64,000 bases of DNA from Pseudobdellovibrionaceae bacterium (GTDB lineage Bacteria; Bdellovibrionota; Bdellovibrionia; Bdellovibrionales; Bdellovibrionaceae): the NCBI GenBank assembly GCA_947449255.1, contig CANFQX010000015.1, forward strand, positions 1 through 64,000, in the 5' to 3' direction. Made by a program: the position numbers and the translations under genes. Of this stretch, positions 1-8,647 are shown in pieces. Each line of letters opens with the position of its first letter. The first letter of the stretch is position 1. The notes under the pieces were generated by a model. The model saw only the letters and a program-made list of their open reading frames with translations. It ran no database searches and had not been told where the DNA came from.

Positions 1-686
1 AAAATATTTCCCATCACCGCACTGGATAGCCAACTTTCAAGAGCTGGCTGCGTGATATTGGTCGAAGTCTGAATGAACTGATCTTTGCTTTTTCCATCCA
101 ATGTTTCAGAGTTCACAGCAAAGGCCATAGCTCGCATATTAAAATCAGCAACAACGGGTGTAGAATCAATAGTTAGGTTGATTCGGAATTTTCGAACCCC
201 ACCCCCACTGGCCGTAGCTGGGTTGAAGGCCGTCAAGCCCGCGTTCACAGTTCCATCTGAATTTAAACAAGTCAGTCCACTAACAAGACTAGAGTTGTCC
301 ATTACCTTCGCAAGCGTGAAGCCTGGATCTTTGCCTCCCACATTCCCGCTGCCGATCACTAGATTGACGTAGCCGTTAGTCAAATTCACACCGACGAACT
401 GCTCTTCCCTTAAAACACAACCATTCGAAGACAAAACCAGGGCATTGACTGTAACCCCCGTCCGACTTGGTGTTTCGCCAGAAGGCAATTTAATAACCCC
501 TTGAAAACTAATACCCTTGTGGACTTCTATAGCAAAAGCTGAAAAGTTAAAAAATGAAATGATAAAAAAAAGAGCAATTAAATTAAAGCCAATTTTTTTA
601 TTAATAAGAGAAGGCTCCAGTGATCTCTGAGAATCACCAGCTTGATTTTTTAAAAATTTAGTATTCGGATGAATATTAAAAACCAT
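1..686 (-). CDS. Exported fibre-like surface protein, N-terminal part (runs off window)
   Basis: Reading leftwards from the ATG at 684-686 the frame stays open for 228 codons to the window edge, so this is the 5' end of a longer gene. Residues about 31-54 form a signal peptide (two Lys, then a hydrophobic stretch ending in SAFA) after an unusually long polar N-region. The mature protein starts IEVHKGISFQG and continues with a KLPSG..P segment, then beta-rich sequence with many Gly, Ser and Asn, and ends near FNMRAMAFAVNSETLDG. This resembles the N-terminal module of the large tail-fibre-like adhesins of Bdellovibrio, from memory of that family. A GGAG motif lies about 10 bases before the start. 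The body and C-terminus are not visible, so the fibre assignment is an inference. Confidence 0.6.
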   Translation of the reverse strand, partial: MVFNIHPNTKFLKNQAGDSQRSLEPSLINKKIGFNLIALFFIISFFNFSAFAIEVHKGISFQGVIKLPSGETPSRTGVTVNALVLSSNGCVLREEQFVGVNLTNGYVNLVIGSGNVGGKDPGFTLAKVMDNSSLVSGLTCLNSDGTVNAGLTAFNPATASGGGVRKFRINLTIDSTPVVADFNMRAMAFAVNSETLDGKSKDQFIQTSTNITQPALESWLSSAVMGNI

Positions 687-708
687 AAATATCAACGCTC
701 CATAAAAT

Positions 709-762
709 TCATAATAATTTTAGTCAACGACTGTCAATTTATCGGTATATTTTAAAATATAC
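709..762 (-). promoter_or_regulatory. Promoter and 18-bp palindrome upstream of the fibre-like gene
   Basis: On the minus strand a perfect TTGACA (plus 732-737) is followed by a 17-base spacer and TTATGA (plus 709-714), a good sigma-70-type promoter 23 bases before the start codon. Just upstream of the -35 box lies the perfect palindrome GTATATTTTAAAATATAC (745-762). Its position fits an operator or activator site, but its AT-richness could also simply be an UP-type element. Confidence 0.5.
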
Positions 763-938
763 TTTAATAAAAAAATCTCATCTTGAGCCAACCCGATGAT
801 TGAATCGACAAAGAAGGTCAACAGATTCCTGATTATCTGATTTAAGTTTTCTTAAATTTCTGAGGAAAACCTAGACCTTGTCTCAAAGACAAATGAATGG
901 GATGATCAGCATTTACTGACCAGAACCCAGGAGTTCAA

Positions 939-3578
939 ATGACAGGATCATACCAAGATTGGGGTCTTTATTGGCGCCTTCCTCCCAAGGACCAAAACGG
1001 TGCCCCAGCCAGCGATGATGCTATTTTAGATCGCTTCCTGGATTTTGTAAGTTCTAAAAATCTAGAACTTTACCCAGCCCAAGAAGATGCCATTCTTCAT
1101 TTGTTTCAGGGAAAAAATATTATCCTGAACACCCCGACCGGCTCGGGAAAATCTTTAGTGGCCCTGGCTTTGCATTTTTACTCTTTGGCAAAGGGCCGAA
1201 GATCCATCTACACCTGTCCAATCAAGGCCCTCGTTAATGAAAAATTTCGCGATTTATGTCGGGATTTTGGCCCCGATCAGGTTGGCATGGTCACCGGAGA
1301 CGGCTCCGTCAATCCGAATGCTCCCATTCTTTGCTGTACGGCTGAAATTTTGGCGAACATGGCTCTTCGCCTGGGTGCAGAGGCCCCTGTCGATGACATC
1401 ATCATGGATGAATTTCATTACTATTCTGATAAGCAACGAGGCGTGGCTTGGCAAATTCCATTGCTCACTCTGTCTCGCGGACGATTTCTGTTGATGTCTG
1501 CAACTTTGGGTGATGTTGAATTTTTTGAAAAAGAATTGCAAAAAATCACCGGCAGAGAATCCCTGACCGTTTCTTCAACCGATCGCCCCGTGCCTCTCGA
1601 GTTCGAATATCGCGAAACACCTCTTCATGAAACGATCGCTGATCTGGTGACCAAGGGTCACAGTCCCATTTATCTGGTCAATTTTTCACAGCGTGAGGCC
1701 GCAGAGTCCGCCCAAAATATTTTAAGCCAAGATTTTGCAACCAAAGAAGAAAAAAAGAAAATCAGTGAAGCCCTCTCTGGATTTAAATTTCAAAGTCCCT
1801 ATGGCAAAGAACTGCAAAAATTTCTGAGACACGGTCTTGGCATCCACCACGCAGGATTGCTTCCGAAATACCGAGGCCTCGTTGAGCAGTTGGCGCAAAA
1901 AGGACTTTTAAAAGTCATCTGCGGAACGGACACTCTGGGCGTTGGAGTCAATGTCCCCATCCGCACCGTTTTATTTACAAAACTGTGCAAATACGACGGC
2001 AACAAAACAGCCATCTTGAGTGTTCGAGACTTTCATCAAATCTGTGGACGAGCTGGACGTCGCGGTTACGACACCAGAGGTTACGTTGCAGCCCAGGCCC
2101 CTGAACATGTGATTGAAAATTTGCGAATGAAACGAAAAGCAGCTGATGATCCAAAAAAATTGCGCAAAATCGTTTCAAAAACGCCTCCTCCTCATGGCTT
2201 TGTCATGTGGACTCAAGAAACTTTCCAAAAATTAATCACCTCAAAACCTGAATCCCTGACCTCGAGTTTTAACGTGAACCATGGCATGCTGCTCAACGTT
2301 CTGAGCCGTCCCGAGGATGGCTGCAATTCGATGCAAAAACTGATTCATGATTGCCATGAGCCGGCTTCGCGTAAAAAACTTTGGTTTAAAAAATCTTTTG
2401 AACTTTTTAGGTCTTTGTTAAATCGCAAAATAGTTGAGATCAAAAAACTGGGCTCCGCTTACAAAATCAGCATCAACGTGGATCTGCAAGAGGACTTTTC
2501 TTTAAACCAATCTCTTTCACTTTATTTATTAGACACGCTTTTGGTGCTAGACAAGACTCAAGAAGATTATGCTTTGGACTGCCTCACTCTGGTTGAGGCC
2601 ATCCTTGAAAGCCCTGACCTGATTCTAAGAAAGCAATTGGACCGCGTAAAAACTGAAAGAATGATGGAACTGAAAGCTCAAGGCATGGAGTACGACGAGC
2701 GCATCGAAGAACTCGATAAATGCGAGTACCCAAAACCCAATCGCGAATTCATTTATGAAACCTTCAATATTTTTTCAGAAGCTCACCCCTGGGTTGGTCA
2801 GGAAAACATTAGACCTAAATCCATTGCTCGCGAAATGTATGAAAACTTTTACGCCTTTGCCGATTACATCAGAGAATATGATTTACAAAGAGGTGAAGGA
2901 CTTTTGCTGCGCTACTTGTCTGAAGTTTATAAAGTGCTTGTGCAAACCGTTCCCGAAGCCCACAAGACCGAGGAAATCCGAGCGATGACAGTTTATTTTG
3001 GAACCATGCTCAGAGGCGTCGATTCAAGCTTGCTCGACGAATGGGAAAAAATGCGCGCAGGCCATGGCCTAGGCACCGAACTTCGCCAAGGCAAAGTCGT
3101 CAGCATCGAGGTCCCTTTAGAAAATCAGGAGCCCGATCTTGCACCCGACATCACCGCCGATCGCAGGGGATTTTTGCTCTTGATCCGCAACGAAGTGCAA
3201 CATTTTATTCGCGCTCTCAGCCAAAAAGATTACGAAGAAGCGCTCTCCCTGATTTCTGCACCATCACCTGAGCAAGCGACGGCAGACAGCGAACTGAAAA
3301 CTTGGACCGTGCCGGAGCTAGAGACCAGCTTGAGTGAATTCTACACAGATCACCGCCGAATCTGCAGTGACCTTAAGGCCTTTCATCCAAGTCATGGCGT
3401 TCTTATTGATAATAAAAATGAAAAAGGCCAAGCCCTGAACGCTCCATGGATTTTCGAGCAGCGTTTAGTTGATCCCGATGGATTCAATGATTGGCAAGCC
3501 GAGTTCTTGATTGATCGAGTTCAATCCAGAACGACTGGCCATCCAGTTGTTTCACTGATAGGGTTTCGGTCTTTGTAG
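939..3578 (+). CDS. Ski2-like DEAD/DEAH-box helicase (DUF3516-type)
   Basis: This 879-residue protein is an ATP-dependent superfamily 2 helicase, probably acting on RNA. Visible motifs in order are Walker A TPTGSGKS (65-72), [11 protein letters not shown] (motif Ia), DEFH (157-160, motif II), SATLG (motif III, 187-191), [10 protein letters not shown] (303-312), [12 protein letters not shown] (329-340) and [10 protein letters not shown] (motif VI, 367-376). The GVNVP and HHAG signatures are typical of the Ski2/Mtr4 branch. The long C-terminal part, with a Glu- and Lys-rich helical region around 590-720, fits the DUF3516 proteins of this branch. The start is supported by AGGAG five bases before the ATG. 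It stands alone, and its substrate is not evident from context. Confidence 0.85.
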   Translation: MTGSYQDWGLYWRLPPKDQNGAPASDDAILDRFLDFVSSKNLELYPAQEDAILHLFQGKNIILNTPTGSGKSLVALALHFYSLAKGRRSIYTCPIKALVNEKFRDLCRDFGPDQVGMVTGDGSVNPNAPILCCTAEILANMALRLGAEAPVDDIIMDEFHYYSDKQRGVAWQIPLLTLSRGRFLLMSATLGDVEFFEKELQKITGRESLTVSSTDRPVPLEFEYRETPLHETIADLVTKGHSPIYLVNFSQREAAESAQNILSQDFATKEEKKKISEALSGFKFQSPYGKELQKFLRHGLGIHHAGLLPKYRGLVEQLAQKGLLKVICGTDTLGVGVNVPIRTVLFTKLCKYDGNKTAILSVRDFHQICGRAGRRGYDTRGYVAAQAPEHVIENLRMKRKAADDPKKLRKIVSKTPPPHGFVMWTQETFQKLITSKPESLTSSFNVNHGMLLNVLSRPEDGCNSMQKLIHDCHEPASRKKLWFKKSFELFRSLLNRKIVEIKKLGSAYKISINVDLQEDFSLNQSLSLYLLDTLLVLDKTQEDYALDCLTLVEAILESPDLILRKQLDRVKTERMMELKAQGMEYDERIEELDKCEYPKPNREFIYETFNIFSEAHPWVGQENIRPKSIAREMYENFYAFADYIREYDLQRGEGLLLRYLSEVYKVLVQTVPEAHKTEEIRAMTVYFGTMLRGVDSSLLDEWEKMRAGHGLGTELRQGKVVSIEVPLENQEPDLAPDITADRRGFLLLIRNEVQHFIRALSQKDYEEALSLISAPSPEQATADSELKTWTVPELETSLSEFYTDHRRICSDLKAFHPSHGVLIDNKNEKGQALNAPWIFEQRLVDPDGFNDWQAEFLIDRVQSRTTGHPVVSLIGFRSL

Positions 3579-3599
3579 GTTTGAATTCCTCAGTTCCAC

Positions 3600-3758
3600 A
3601 AACTGGCCTCTTAAATTGTTGATGGCGTTTTTTTCTTACAGCTGCCCTCGGTTTCAGATCGTCTGGCCATCCCGTGCAGCCTTCCTCAAGCGCATCGTGC
3701 GCTTGAGGGCAAAGTATGTACTCGGACTAGTCTGATCAACAATTTAAGGGGCCAGTTT
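3600..3758. repeat. Foldback element: 24-bp inverted repeats around a REP-like hairpin (copy A)
   Basis: The arms at 3600-3623 and 3735-3758 are inverted repeats of 24 bp with one mismatch, which would be a G-U pair in RNA. They enclose 111 bp. The interior (about 3629-3716) belongs to a three-copy intergenic family also present near 21620-21700 (opposite orientation) and 25078-25165. Its core hairpin is 3684-3708: an 11-bp perfect stem with a TCG loop. The element starts 22 bases after the helicase stop codon. The long arms are not found around the other two copies. It could be a MITE-like insertion, a REP element or a structured 3' end. Confidence 0.7.
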
Positions 3759-3762
3759 AAGT

Positions 3763-3800
3763 GTTCTAGAGTTCTAGAGTTCTAGAGTTCTAGAATTCTA
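3763..3800. repeat. Tandem 8-bp repeat (GTTCTAGA)
   Basis: Four perfect copies of GTTCTAGA at 3763-3770, 3771-3778, 3779-3786 and 3787-3794 are followed by a degenerate ATTCTA. Each unit contains the palindrome TCTAGA. The tract lies four bases beyond the foldback element and about 180 bases before the next gene. It could be a slippage-prone spacer or a clustered protein-binding site; nothing in the sequence decides. Confidence 0.85.
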
Positions 3801-3977
3801 CAATACTCGAATTCTTTTAGGCCCCCTATTCCAGGATTTTAGACAAGTCTGTCTTGAACACAAGAAAACCAGGACCTCTTTGAGGCTCAAATCCAATCAG
3901 TTGAACTTAATAAAGGCACAGTCTTTGCTATCGGTATCATTGGGCTTTCAACCAGTTCTCAAAGAAAGGATTAATTT

Positions 3978-4427
3978 ATGAATCAACAGTTAAAGAAATT
4001 AATTATTACGGGCGTATTGCTGTTTTCTGCAGAATCGTTTGCACGGGTGAGGGGATTTTGCATTAACAGTGTCCCGGGCACCCTCAATCAGAACTCTGAG
4101 TATTCTTATTATACCGAAGGCAATATGGCCCTCATGGGAGTCGGTGTTTGTAAATCCTTATCTGGAGTCAGAACGGGCCTAAAGGTCGTAAGTTTAGGAT
4201 TGAGTGCCGGGGGTCTGGTTGCGGCTTGCGGAGTTGTCACAGTTCCCTTTGCTGCAGGCATTGAAATTACGGCTGGCATTATGAATTTAATCACGGGCTC
4301 CATCGAAATTGCTTGTACGGATTCAAAGGATCAGACCACACCAGAACAGGTTCAAAATTATTTATGCTCACAGCTTAAAGCCCAAGGCTTAGCCTGTGAC
4401 CCCAATTTACAAATACAATTAAATTAA
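3978..4427 (+). CDS. Small exported protein of unknown function
   Basis: This 149-residue protein has a clear signal peptide: MNQQLKK, then a hydrophobic stretch to about residue 22 (ESFA). The mature part starts RVRGFCIN and has a Gly/Val/Ala-rich hydrophobic centre (about 50-105) that could form one or two membrane segments, then a polar tail. Six Cys (residues 27, 54, 82, 111, 130 and 138) may form disulfides. I do not recognise the family. AAGGA precedes the ATG. The next small gene begins 16 bases after its stop, so the two probably share a transcript. Confidence 0.6.
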   Translation: MNQQLKKLIITGVLLFSAESFARVRGFCINSVPGTLNQNSEYSYYTEGNMALMGVGVCKSLSGVRTGLKVVSLGLSAGGLVAACGVVTVPFAAGIEITAGIMNLITGSIEIACTDSKDQTTPEQVQNYLCSQLKAQGLACDPNLQIQLN

Positions 4428-4443
4428 ATTAAATTAGGAATTT

Positions 4444-4668
4444 ATGGAATCAAACAAATCCACTCAAAAACAAAACTATGCCCTTTTATTTTTACTCTTT
4501 ACCCTGGTAATTTGCGAAGGAATAAATCTTTATAAAGAATTAAAACAAGAAAGTTATGAACAAAAAGTTACGAGGGCGGTGATCGCTGCAATGGTAGAGA
4601 TCGCCAAAGAAAATCCCCAGACTTTTTGTCTTCAAAAAGCACAGAATAAGGAAGAAAAAGCTAAGTAA
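4444..4668 (+). CDS. Small single-span membrane protein
   Basis: This 74-residue protein has a polar start (MESNKSTQKQN), one membrane helix at about residues 12-30 (YALLFLLFTLVICEG) and a charged tail rich in Lys and Glu, ending EEKAK. TAGGA lies a few bases before the ATG and the gene is 16 bases behind the exported protein gene upstream. Family unknown. The close spacing suggests the two products work together, but this is only an inference. Confidence 0.5.
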   Translation: MESNKSTQKQNYALLFLLFTLVICEGINLYKELKQESYEQKVTRAVIAAMVEIAKENPQTFCLQKAQNKEEKAK

Positions 4669-4754
4669 CAAAGAATGAAATATAAGTTGTTTGGGATTTT
4701 GAGTGAGTTCCACCATCGACCGAGTAGAACCCTACCTTTGGAGTAGAACCGTAG

Positions 4755-4883
4755 AAAGTAAAAAACCCGCATTCCTGCAGGTTTGATATTTCTCTCAGAG
4801 GCTCATTTCCGGAGAAACTTCCTTTGGTCGCATCCAAAGAACTATACTTTTCTGTCGATTAAAAACAGTTGGTAGTGAGAGGC
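4755..4883. repeat. 129-bp direct repeat, left copy (att-like, truncated tRNA-Met 3' end)
   Basis: This stretch matches 6056-6184 at 128 of 129 positions (the difference is T4828 versus A6129). Its right end carries only the last 14 bases of the tRNA-Met gene in minus orientation (4870-4883), plus the tRNA's downstream hairpin (4763-4784), then diverges. The intact tRNA adjoins the right copy. The arrangement looks like the two attachment sites left when an element integrates at a tRNA 3' end. The repeats are offset by exactly 1301 bp. Confidence 0.8.
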
Positions 4884-5063
4884 ATTATTAAACCAGGCAC
4901 CCAAAATGAACCTATCGAAAAATCAGCGAAAAGTAAATAAAAAAATGTAATAAAAATCAGGTACTTAAGACATTCCGAATCATTTTATCGAGTGATGATA
5001 TGCAGGTAAATTAATTTAGAAAGGAAGTATTTTCTTGCAAAGTACGTCGATTTGGAGTACCAT

Positions 5064-5345
5064 GTGAATATGGATAAAGTGATCTTTGATAAAGTCCACA
5101 AAAGCTTAAAGAAATTACCACAGCATGTTGTAACTAAGCTTTTAGCCTGGGCTCAATCCGTCGAACTGAAAGGATTGAGAGAAATCCGAAGGCTTCCTGG
5201 CTATCATGATGAACCGTTAAAAGGTGATCGGCTCGGCCAAAGATCAATACGTTTAAATAAAGCCTACCGGGCGATTTATACAGAAGAGCACGACGGCAGT
5301 ATTAATTTAATAACGATTGAAGAGGTCAATAAGCATGAGTACTAA
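5064..5345 (+). CDS. RelE/HigB-family toxin of a type II toxin-antitoxin pair
   Basis: This product of about 93 residues has the RelE-superfamily pattern: an amphipathic N-terminal helix (FDKVHKSLKKLP), a Leu- and Arg-rich middle, the strand pair RSIRLNKAYRAIY and the C-terminal EEVNKHEY that ends HigB/RelE toxins. Members usually cut mRNA at the ribosome, which is family knowledge. GGAG at 5054-5057 sits six bases before the GTG at 5064, so I chose that start. The ATG at 5070 is the alternative, and the TTG at 5052 overlaps the ribosome binding site. The toxin gene comes first and overlaps the antitoxin gene by 11 bases, the usual higBA order. Confidence 0.8.
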   Translation: MNMDKVIFDKVHKSLKKLPQHVVTKLLAWAQSVELKGLREIRRLPGYHDEPLKGDRLGQRSIRLNKAYRAIYTEEHDGSINLITIEEVNKHEY

Positions 5346-5661
5346 AAAAATTGGAACTAAAGAAATTGAAAAAGAATTTGGTCCTTTAACTTTTGCAAGT
5401 TTACTGAAAGCGCATCGTTTGGGTGAGGAAATGACTCAAGTTGAGTTTGCTAAAATGCTAGGGTTGTCAAAGCAAAGCTTGAACGATTTAGAAAGCGGTC
5501 GCAAATCAGCAACCATTCGTCGTGCGATTGGTATTGCTAAAAAAATTGGTTTATTGCCAGAGTTGGTGGTTCAAGTTGTGCTGCAAGACCAGGTTAGCAA
5601 AGAAAATTTGAAGTTATCGGTATCAGTTAAGTCAAATGCGGTTTTGAAGAAGGCTTCGTAA
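5335..5661 (+). CDS. XRE-family HTH antitoxin (HigA-like)
   Basis: This 108-residue protein has a helix-turn-helix at about residues 33-65: MTQVEFAKMLGLSKQSLNDLE followed by SGRKSATI in the recognition region. This is the HTH_3/XRE fold of HigA-type antitoxins, which neutralise the toxin and repress their own promoter. The ATG at 5335 lies inside the toxin gene with GAGG upstream. A longer reading from TTG 5317 is possible but unsupported. With the toxin gene it lies between the two 129-bp repeats. Confidence 0.8.
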   Translation: MSTKKIGTKEIEKEFGPLTFASLLKAHRLGEEMTQVEFAKMLGLSKQSLNDLESGRKSATIRRAIGIAKKIGLLPELVVQVVLQDQVSKENLKLSVSVKSNAVLKKAS

Positions 5662-5673
5662 AATAGGCAACGA

Positions 5674-5980
5674 TGAAAAACATGAATCACTTAGGTCAAA
5701 AAATTATTTTGCGAGAATCGATCGATGCGGATATGTCGGTCAGTTCGCCGTAGCGCCCGAACATAAGAAGAGTGGCTATGGTTCAGTACTCATGAATTAT
5801 TGCGAGGATTTAGCTCAAGCTGAAAAATTTGACGGCATTCAGTTGGATACGGCCCAGCCGGCAACGCATTTAGTAAACTGGTATCTCAAACGAGGCTACG
5901 TTATTGTGGGTGAGACTCATTAGGAAGGTAAGACTTACGACTCGTTTATTTTTGAAAAAACTTTTCCTAAGTCTAAATAA
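5674..5980 (+). pseudogene. GNAT acetyltransferase remnant
   Basis: From 5738 the frame reads GQFAVAPEHKKSGYGSVLMN, a typical GNAT motif A with the acetyl-CoA loop (Q/R-x-x-G-Y/x-G), and continues to NWYLKRGYVIVGETH. It then hits TAG at 5921-5923, where relatives would be expected to carry Trp. It resumes in frame as EGKTYDSFIFEKTF to a TAA at 5978. The likely start (ATG 5674, MKNMNHLGQK) is in a different frame, so at least one frameshift or deletion separates the ends. A normal GNAT needs about 150 residues, so most of the N-terminal half is missing. It shares the repeat-flanked segment with the toxin-antitoxin pair. Confidence 0.75.
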
Positions 5981-6010
5981 AAAAAGAGCCTGGAATTTCT
6001 TCCAAGCTCT
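5980..6010 (-). terminator. Rho-independent-type hairpin
   Basis: An 11-bp stem (5985-5995 with 6000-6010, one G-U pair) has a 4-base loop. Read leftwards it is followed by a run of T (complement of the A-run at 5978-5985), so it should act mainly on leftward transcripts, behind the tRNA's own hairpin. It also caps the rightward acetyltransferase remnant. Confidence 0.6.
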
Positions 6011-6055
6011 CTCTAAAAATCGCTAAATTTTTATCTGACATAATTCATGGAACAA

Positions 6056-6170
6056 AAAGTAAAAAACCCGCATTCCTGCAGGTTTGATATTTCTCTCAGA
6101 GGCTCATTTCCGGAGAAACTTCCTTTGGACGCATCCAAAGAACTATACTTTTCTGTCGATTAAAAACAGT

Positions 6171-6184
<14 letters not shown>
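6056..6184. repeat. 129-bp direct repeat, right copy (includes tRNA-Met 3' end)
   Basis: This is the partner of 4755-4883 (128/129 identical). It spans the last 14 bases of tRNA-Met (6171-6184), 86 bases of downstream sequence and the tRNA terminator hairpin. It is the intact side of the att-like pair. Confidence 0.8.
6058..6085 (-). terminator. Terminator of tRNA-Met
   Basis: Read leftwards there is a 9-bp stem (6077-6085 with 6064-6072, one G-U pair) with a GGAA loop and a T-rich tail. It lies about 85 bases beyond the tRNA 3' end. The same hairpin is present in the left repeat copy at 4763-4784. Confidence 0.65.
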
Positions 6185-6247
<63 letters not shown>

Positions 6248-6286
6248 ATCCAGGCGCGAAAACTTTCGTCGTCGCGTAAGATGGGA

Positions 6287-6315
6287 TCTTTATTGATTTA
6301 CTGCAGTGAAGTCAA
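6287..6315 (-). promoter_or_regulatory. Promoter of tRNA-Met
   Basis: On the minus strand TTGACT (plus 6310-6315), a 17-base spacer and TAAAGA (plus 6287-6292) form a sigma-70-type promoter about 40 bases before the tRNA 5' end. Confidence 0.65.
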
Positions 6316-6560
6316 CCCTGCGCCACGCGTTGACGTCAAATTTCTAAAAAAACTTCCTCAAGCATGAAAAACAACGCCATTTAACCCAGACTCCCGCAAG
6401 CCCCCACCTCATGCCCACCTAAGTCGTGCCCTTTTTAAGCCTCTAAAAAGCCTTTGGGCCAGAATAACCGATGAAACATTAAGAATTGTCGCATCTGCGT
6501 CGAACTGATTAGCAATGCAGCACTTTTATTTGGGCTCTGCTTAAGATTTTTTAAATCACC
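6316..6560. other. Intergenic region before a lipoprotein gene
   Basis: No gene is supported here. It contains the upstream side of the tRNA-Met promoter and presumably the promoter for the rightward lipoprotein gene, but I see no convincing -35/-10 pair or strong hairpin. Confidence 0.4.
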
Positions 6561-8111
6561 ATGAAAAGAGATTATAGAATGAAGTTTCTGATGAAGCCCC
6601 TCGCGAAGACACCGATGACAACTCCCCTCTGGACGGCCTTGGCCGCAAGTCTTTTTATCGGCTGTAGCCCGCAAAAACAGGCTGAGCTTTATAATCACTC
6701 TAATGAAATTTCGAACTCGCTAAAAAGTACTTTGGGATTCTTAGATGGCCACCAAATTTTAGTGAAATCCATGGATGATCAGCCCATCGTTGGCGCGCAG
6801 GTCTTGATCGGTGAGGGCTTAAATACTCCTTTGAGTGGGAACTTTTTAACCACAGACTCTTTAGGTCAGGTGACGGCTCCGGCTGAATGGAATCAATCCT
6901 TGCCCATCACCGTGCAAGCTCCGGGATTTGTGCGCACAACATTTATAGCGCAGCTGCCTGATGATATTAAAATTGTTTTGCACCCCACGAAGTCCACACC
7001 GCTTCAATATGAGGTCAAGGGTCTTGCTCAAGATCTGCCCGTAAAAAATGGTGACGATCAATTTGATTTTGGAATTGTGATGCCGGCTCTTACAAAAATG
7101 GATTTATTGTCCTTTAATTTAGAGAGCATCATCAGTCCAAATTCTGATCGCATTACAGCTCTGGGCCAGAATATAAATATCCCTTCAAATATTTCTCTGC
7201 CAAAACAAAACGAATACTACAGCATCGTGAACATCACGCTGGATAAGCCCAATTTCAGGAACTATTTTCCTCAAAAGGGCATCCAAAGAATGGTTTCTCT
7301 GCGCGCGCGTCTTCCTTTTAAAAACACAGTGGATTCACTGCGCTCTGGCAAAAGCTTCATTGAATTGGTCAATCAATTTAAAATTGGCGGTGCCGGCATT
7401 CGCGACATCAATATTCAAAATCAAAATCACCAGCTCAACATTCCCACTTCTGAGCTTATTTTTAATGATCAAAAAAATATCACGGCCCCCGTCGTTCGAG
7501 GCAATGAAACTTTTCTTGCCGTTGGAATTGCCCATCAATCAGGTTATTTGATTCCCACGGATATTAAGACGATCCCCTCTGGAAAATCACAATCTATGGC
7601 ACTTTTGCCTAATTCAGATCAACGTTTTCTGGGCATCCTAAAATTGACTGATGATTTAAAAAATGGCAACGACCGCATGAGTGCAACATTCCTTCCATTC
7701 ACCATGCAAACAACTCCAAAATTATTGCAACTCGTGAACAGTCCCAACCTCATTGCAAGCCAAACTGGTAAGCACTTTGAACCTCACCAAGCGCTCCTTC
7801 CAACCGTCAGCACCGTTGATGGAATACATCCCATTGGGACCTATTCAGTGCTCTCTTCAGCGGTCGAAGTCCAGCAAGGCGCCACCAAGGTCAAAATAAT
7901 GGCACCACAGTGGGAGATCTATGCACCAAACTGGGTCGCTAAATTTGATTTTCCGCAATGGCCCATTGAATCTGACAATTCAAATGACGCTCAAAGTGAA
8001 CAGCACTTTGAAATCACCTTTATCGGCTCGACAGCAACTTCCCAAGTCAAGCTTGGACCTGATATGATCGAGGCTGCAACCCATGTTACACACAGTTCAA
8101 CTTCTTATTAG
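6561..8111 (+). CDS. Lipoprotein with a carboxypeptidase-regulatory-like domain
   Basis: This 516-residue protein has a type II signal sequence with lipobox LFIGC, making Cys35 the lipid-modified residue if ATG 6561 is used. The ATG at 6579 (MKFLMKP) is an equally good start; neither has a strong ribosome binding site. Residues about 60-130 (ILVKSMDDQPIVGAQVLIGE, then DSLGQVTAPAEW, PITVQAPGF) look like a CarboxypepD_reg-like beta-sandwich. The rest is beta-rich and unrecognised, with no catalytic motif seen. A second lipoprotein gene starts 16 bases after its stop, so they probably form an operon acting at the outer membrane or in the periplasm. Confidence 0.65.
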   Translation: MKRDYRMKFLMKPLAKTPMTTPLWTALAASLFIGCSPQKQAELYNHSNEISNSLKSTLGFLDGHQILVKSMDDQPIVGAQVLIGEGLNTPLSGNFLTTDSLGQVTAPAEWNQSLPITVQAPGFVRTTFIAQLPDDIKIVLHPTKSTPLQYEVKGLAQDLPVKNGDDQFDFGIVMPALTKMDLLSFNLESIISPNSDRITALGQNINIPSNISLPKQNEYYSIVNITLDKPNFRNYFPQKGIQRMVSLRARLPFKNTVDSLRSGKSFIELVNQFKIGGAGIRDINIQNQNHQLNIPTSELIFNDQKNITAPVVRGNETFLAVGIAHQSGYLIPTDIKTIPSGKSQSMALLPNSDQRFLGILKLTDDLKNGNDRMSATFLPFTMQTTPKLLQLVNSPNLIASQTGKHFEPHQALLPTVSTVDGIHPIGTYSVLSSAVEVQQGATKVKIMAPQWEIYAPNWVAKFDFPQWPIESDNSNDAQSEQHFEITFIGSTATSQVKLGPDMIEAATHVTHSSTSY

Positions 8112-8127
8112 ATTGAAAGTTTTAAAA

Positions 8128-8622
8128 ATGAAGACTGCACTGCTAATGATGCTCATAACACTGAATGGCCCCATGCTTTTGACTGGCTGCAGTCTGATCG
8201 ATATCAGACCACGGACAGATATAAACAGCTCCCCAGTCAGCAAGCAGAAAGTCTTTTTTGCCCATTATGATAATGTCTGGAGATCCGCTCATGCGTCTCT
8301 TAAATATCCGATCGCACAAGAAAATCAAGACACCGGCATCATAGAAACTGAATACATAAAGGGAGTCGATGGTTGGCTGCCGCCGACGACCACCAAGCCC
8401 CCTTCCAGTGGAGTTCGCTACAAATTATTACTCACTTTTGCGAAAGGAACCACTGAGGGAAGGGAATCCACAAGGGTGACTATAGAAAAAAAAATGGAGA
8501 TTCTTAAAAACTTTTTTTCTATGCCTGAACCGATCGAAAGTAATGGACTGGAAGAAAGTGTTCTATTTTATCGAATTGAACGCGAATTGATTATTATTGA
8601 TGCGCTTAAAAAGGCTCATTGA
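8128..8622 (+). CDS. Small lipoprotein, BamC-like region possible
   Basis: This 164-residue protein begins MKTALLMML and has the lipobox LLTGC at about residue 20, so it is a predicted lipoprotein. An upstream reading from 8083 would bury the signal peptide, so ATG 8128 is preferred. The sequence VWRSAHASLKYPIAQENQDTG followed by IIETEY resembles the start of BamC/NlpB-like periplasmic domains (one amphipathic helix, then a 'D-x-x-x-G-x-I' strand); this is a weak resemblance. It follows the larger lipoprotein gene by 16 bases. Confidence 0.55.
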   Translation: MKTALLMMLITLNGPMLLTGCSLIDIRPRTDINSSPVSKQKVFFAHYDNVWRSAHASLKYPIAQENQDTGIIETEYIKGVDGWLPPTTTKPPSSGVRYKLLLTFAKGTTEGRESTRVTIEKKMEILKNFFSMPEPIESNGLEESVLFYRIERELIIIDALKKAH

Positions 8623-8647
8623 GTCTTTTTAAAATAAAAAAAATGTA

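Noticed and set aside
3684-3708. Reading copy A's hairpin as a simple terminator of the helicase gene
   Set aside because: There is no T tract after the stem, and the same element occurs in the opposite orientation after another gene.
4722-4750. Short direct repeat GAGTAGAACC before the 129-bp repeat
   Set aside because: Only two copies of ten bases, with no link to a gene or to the repeat borders; likely chance.
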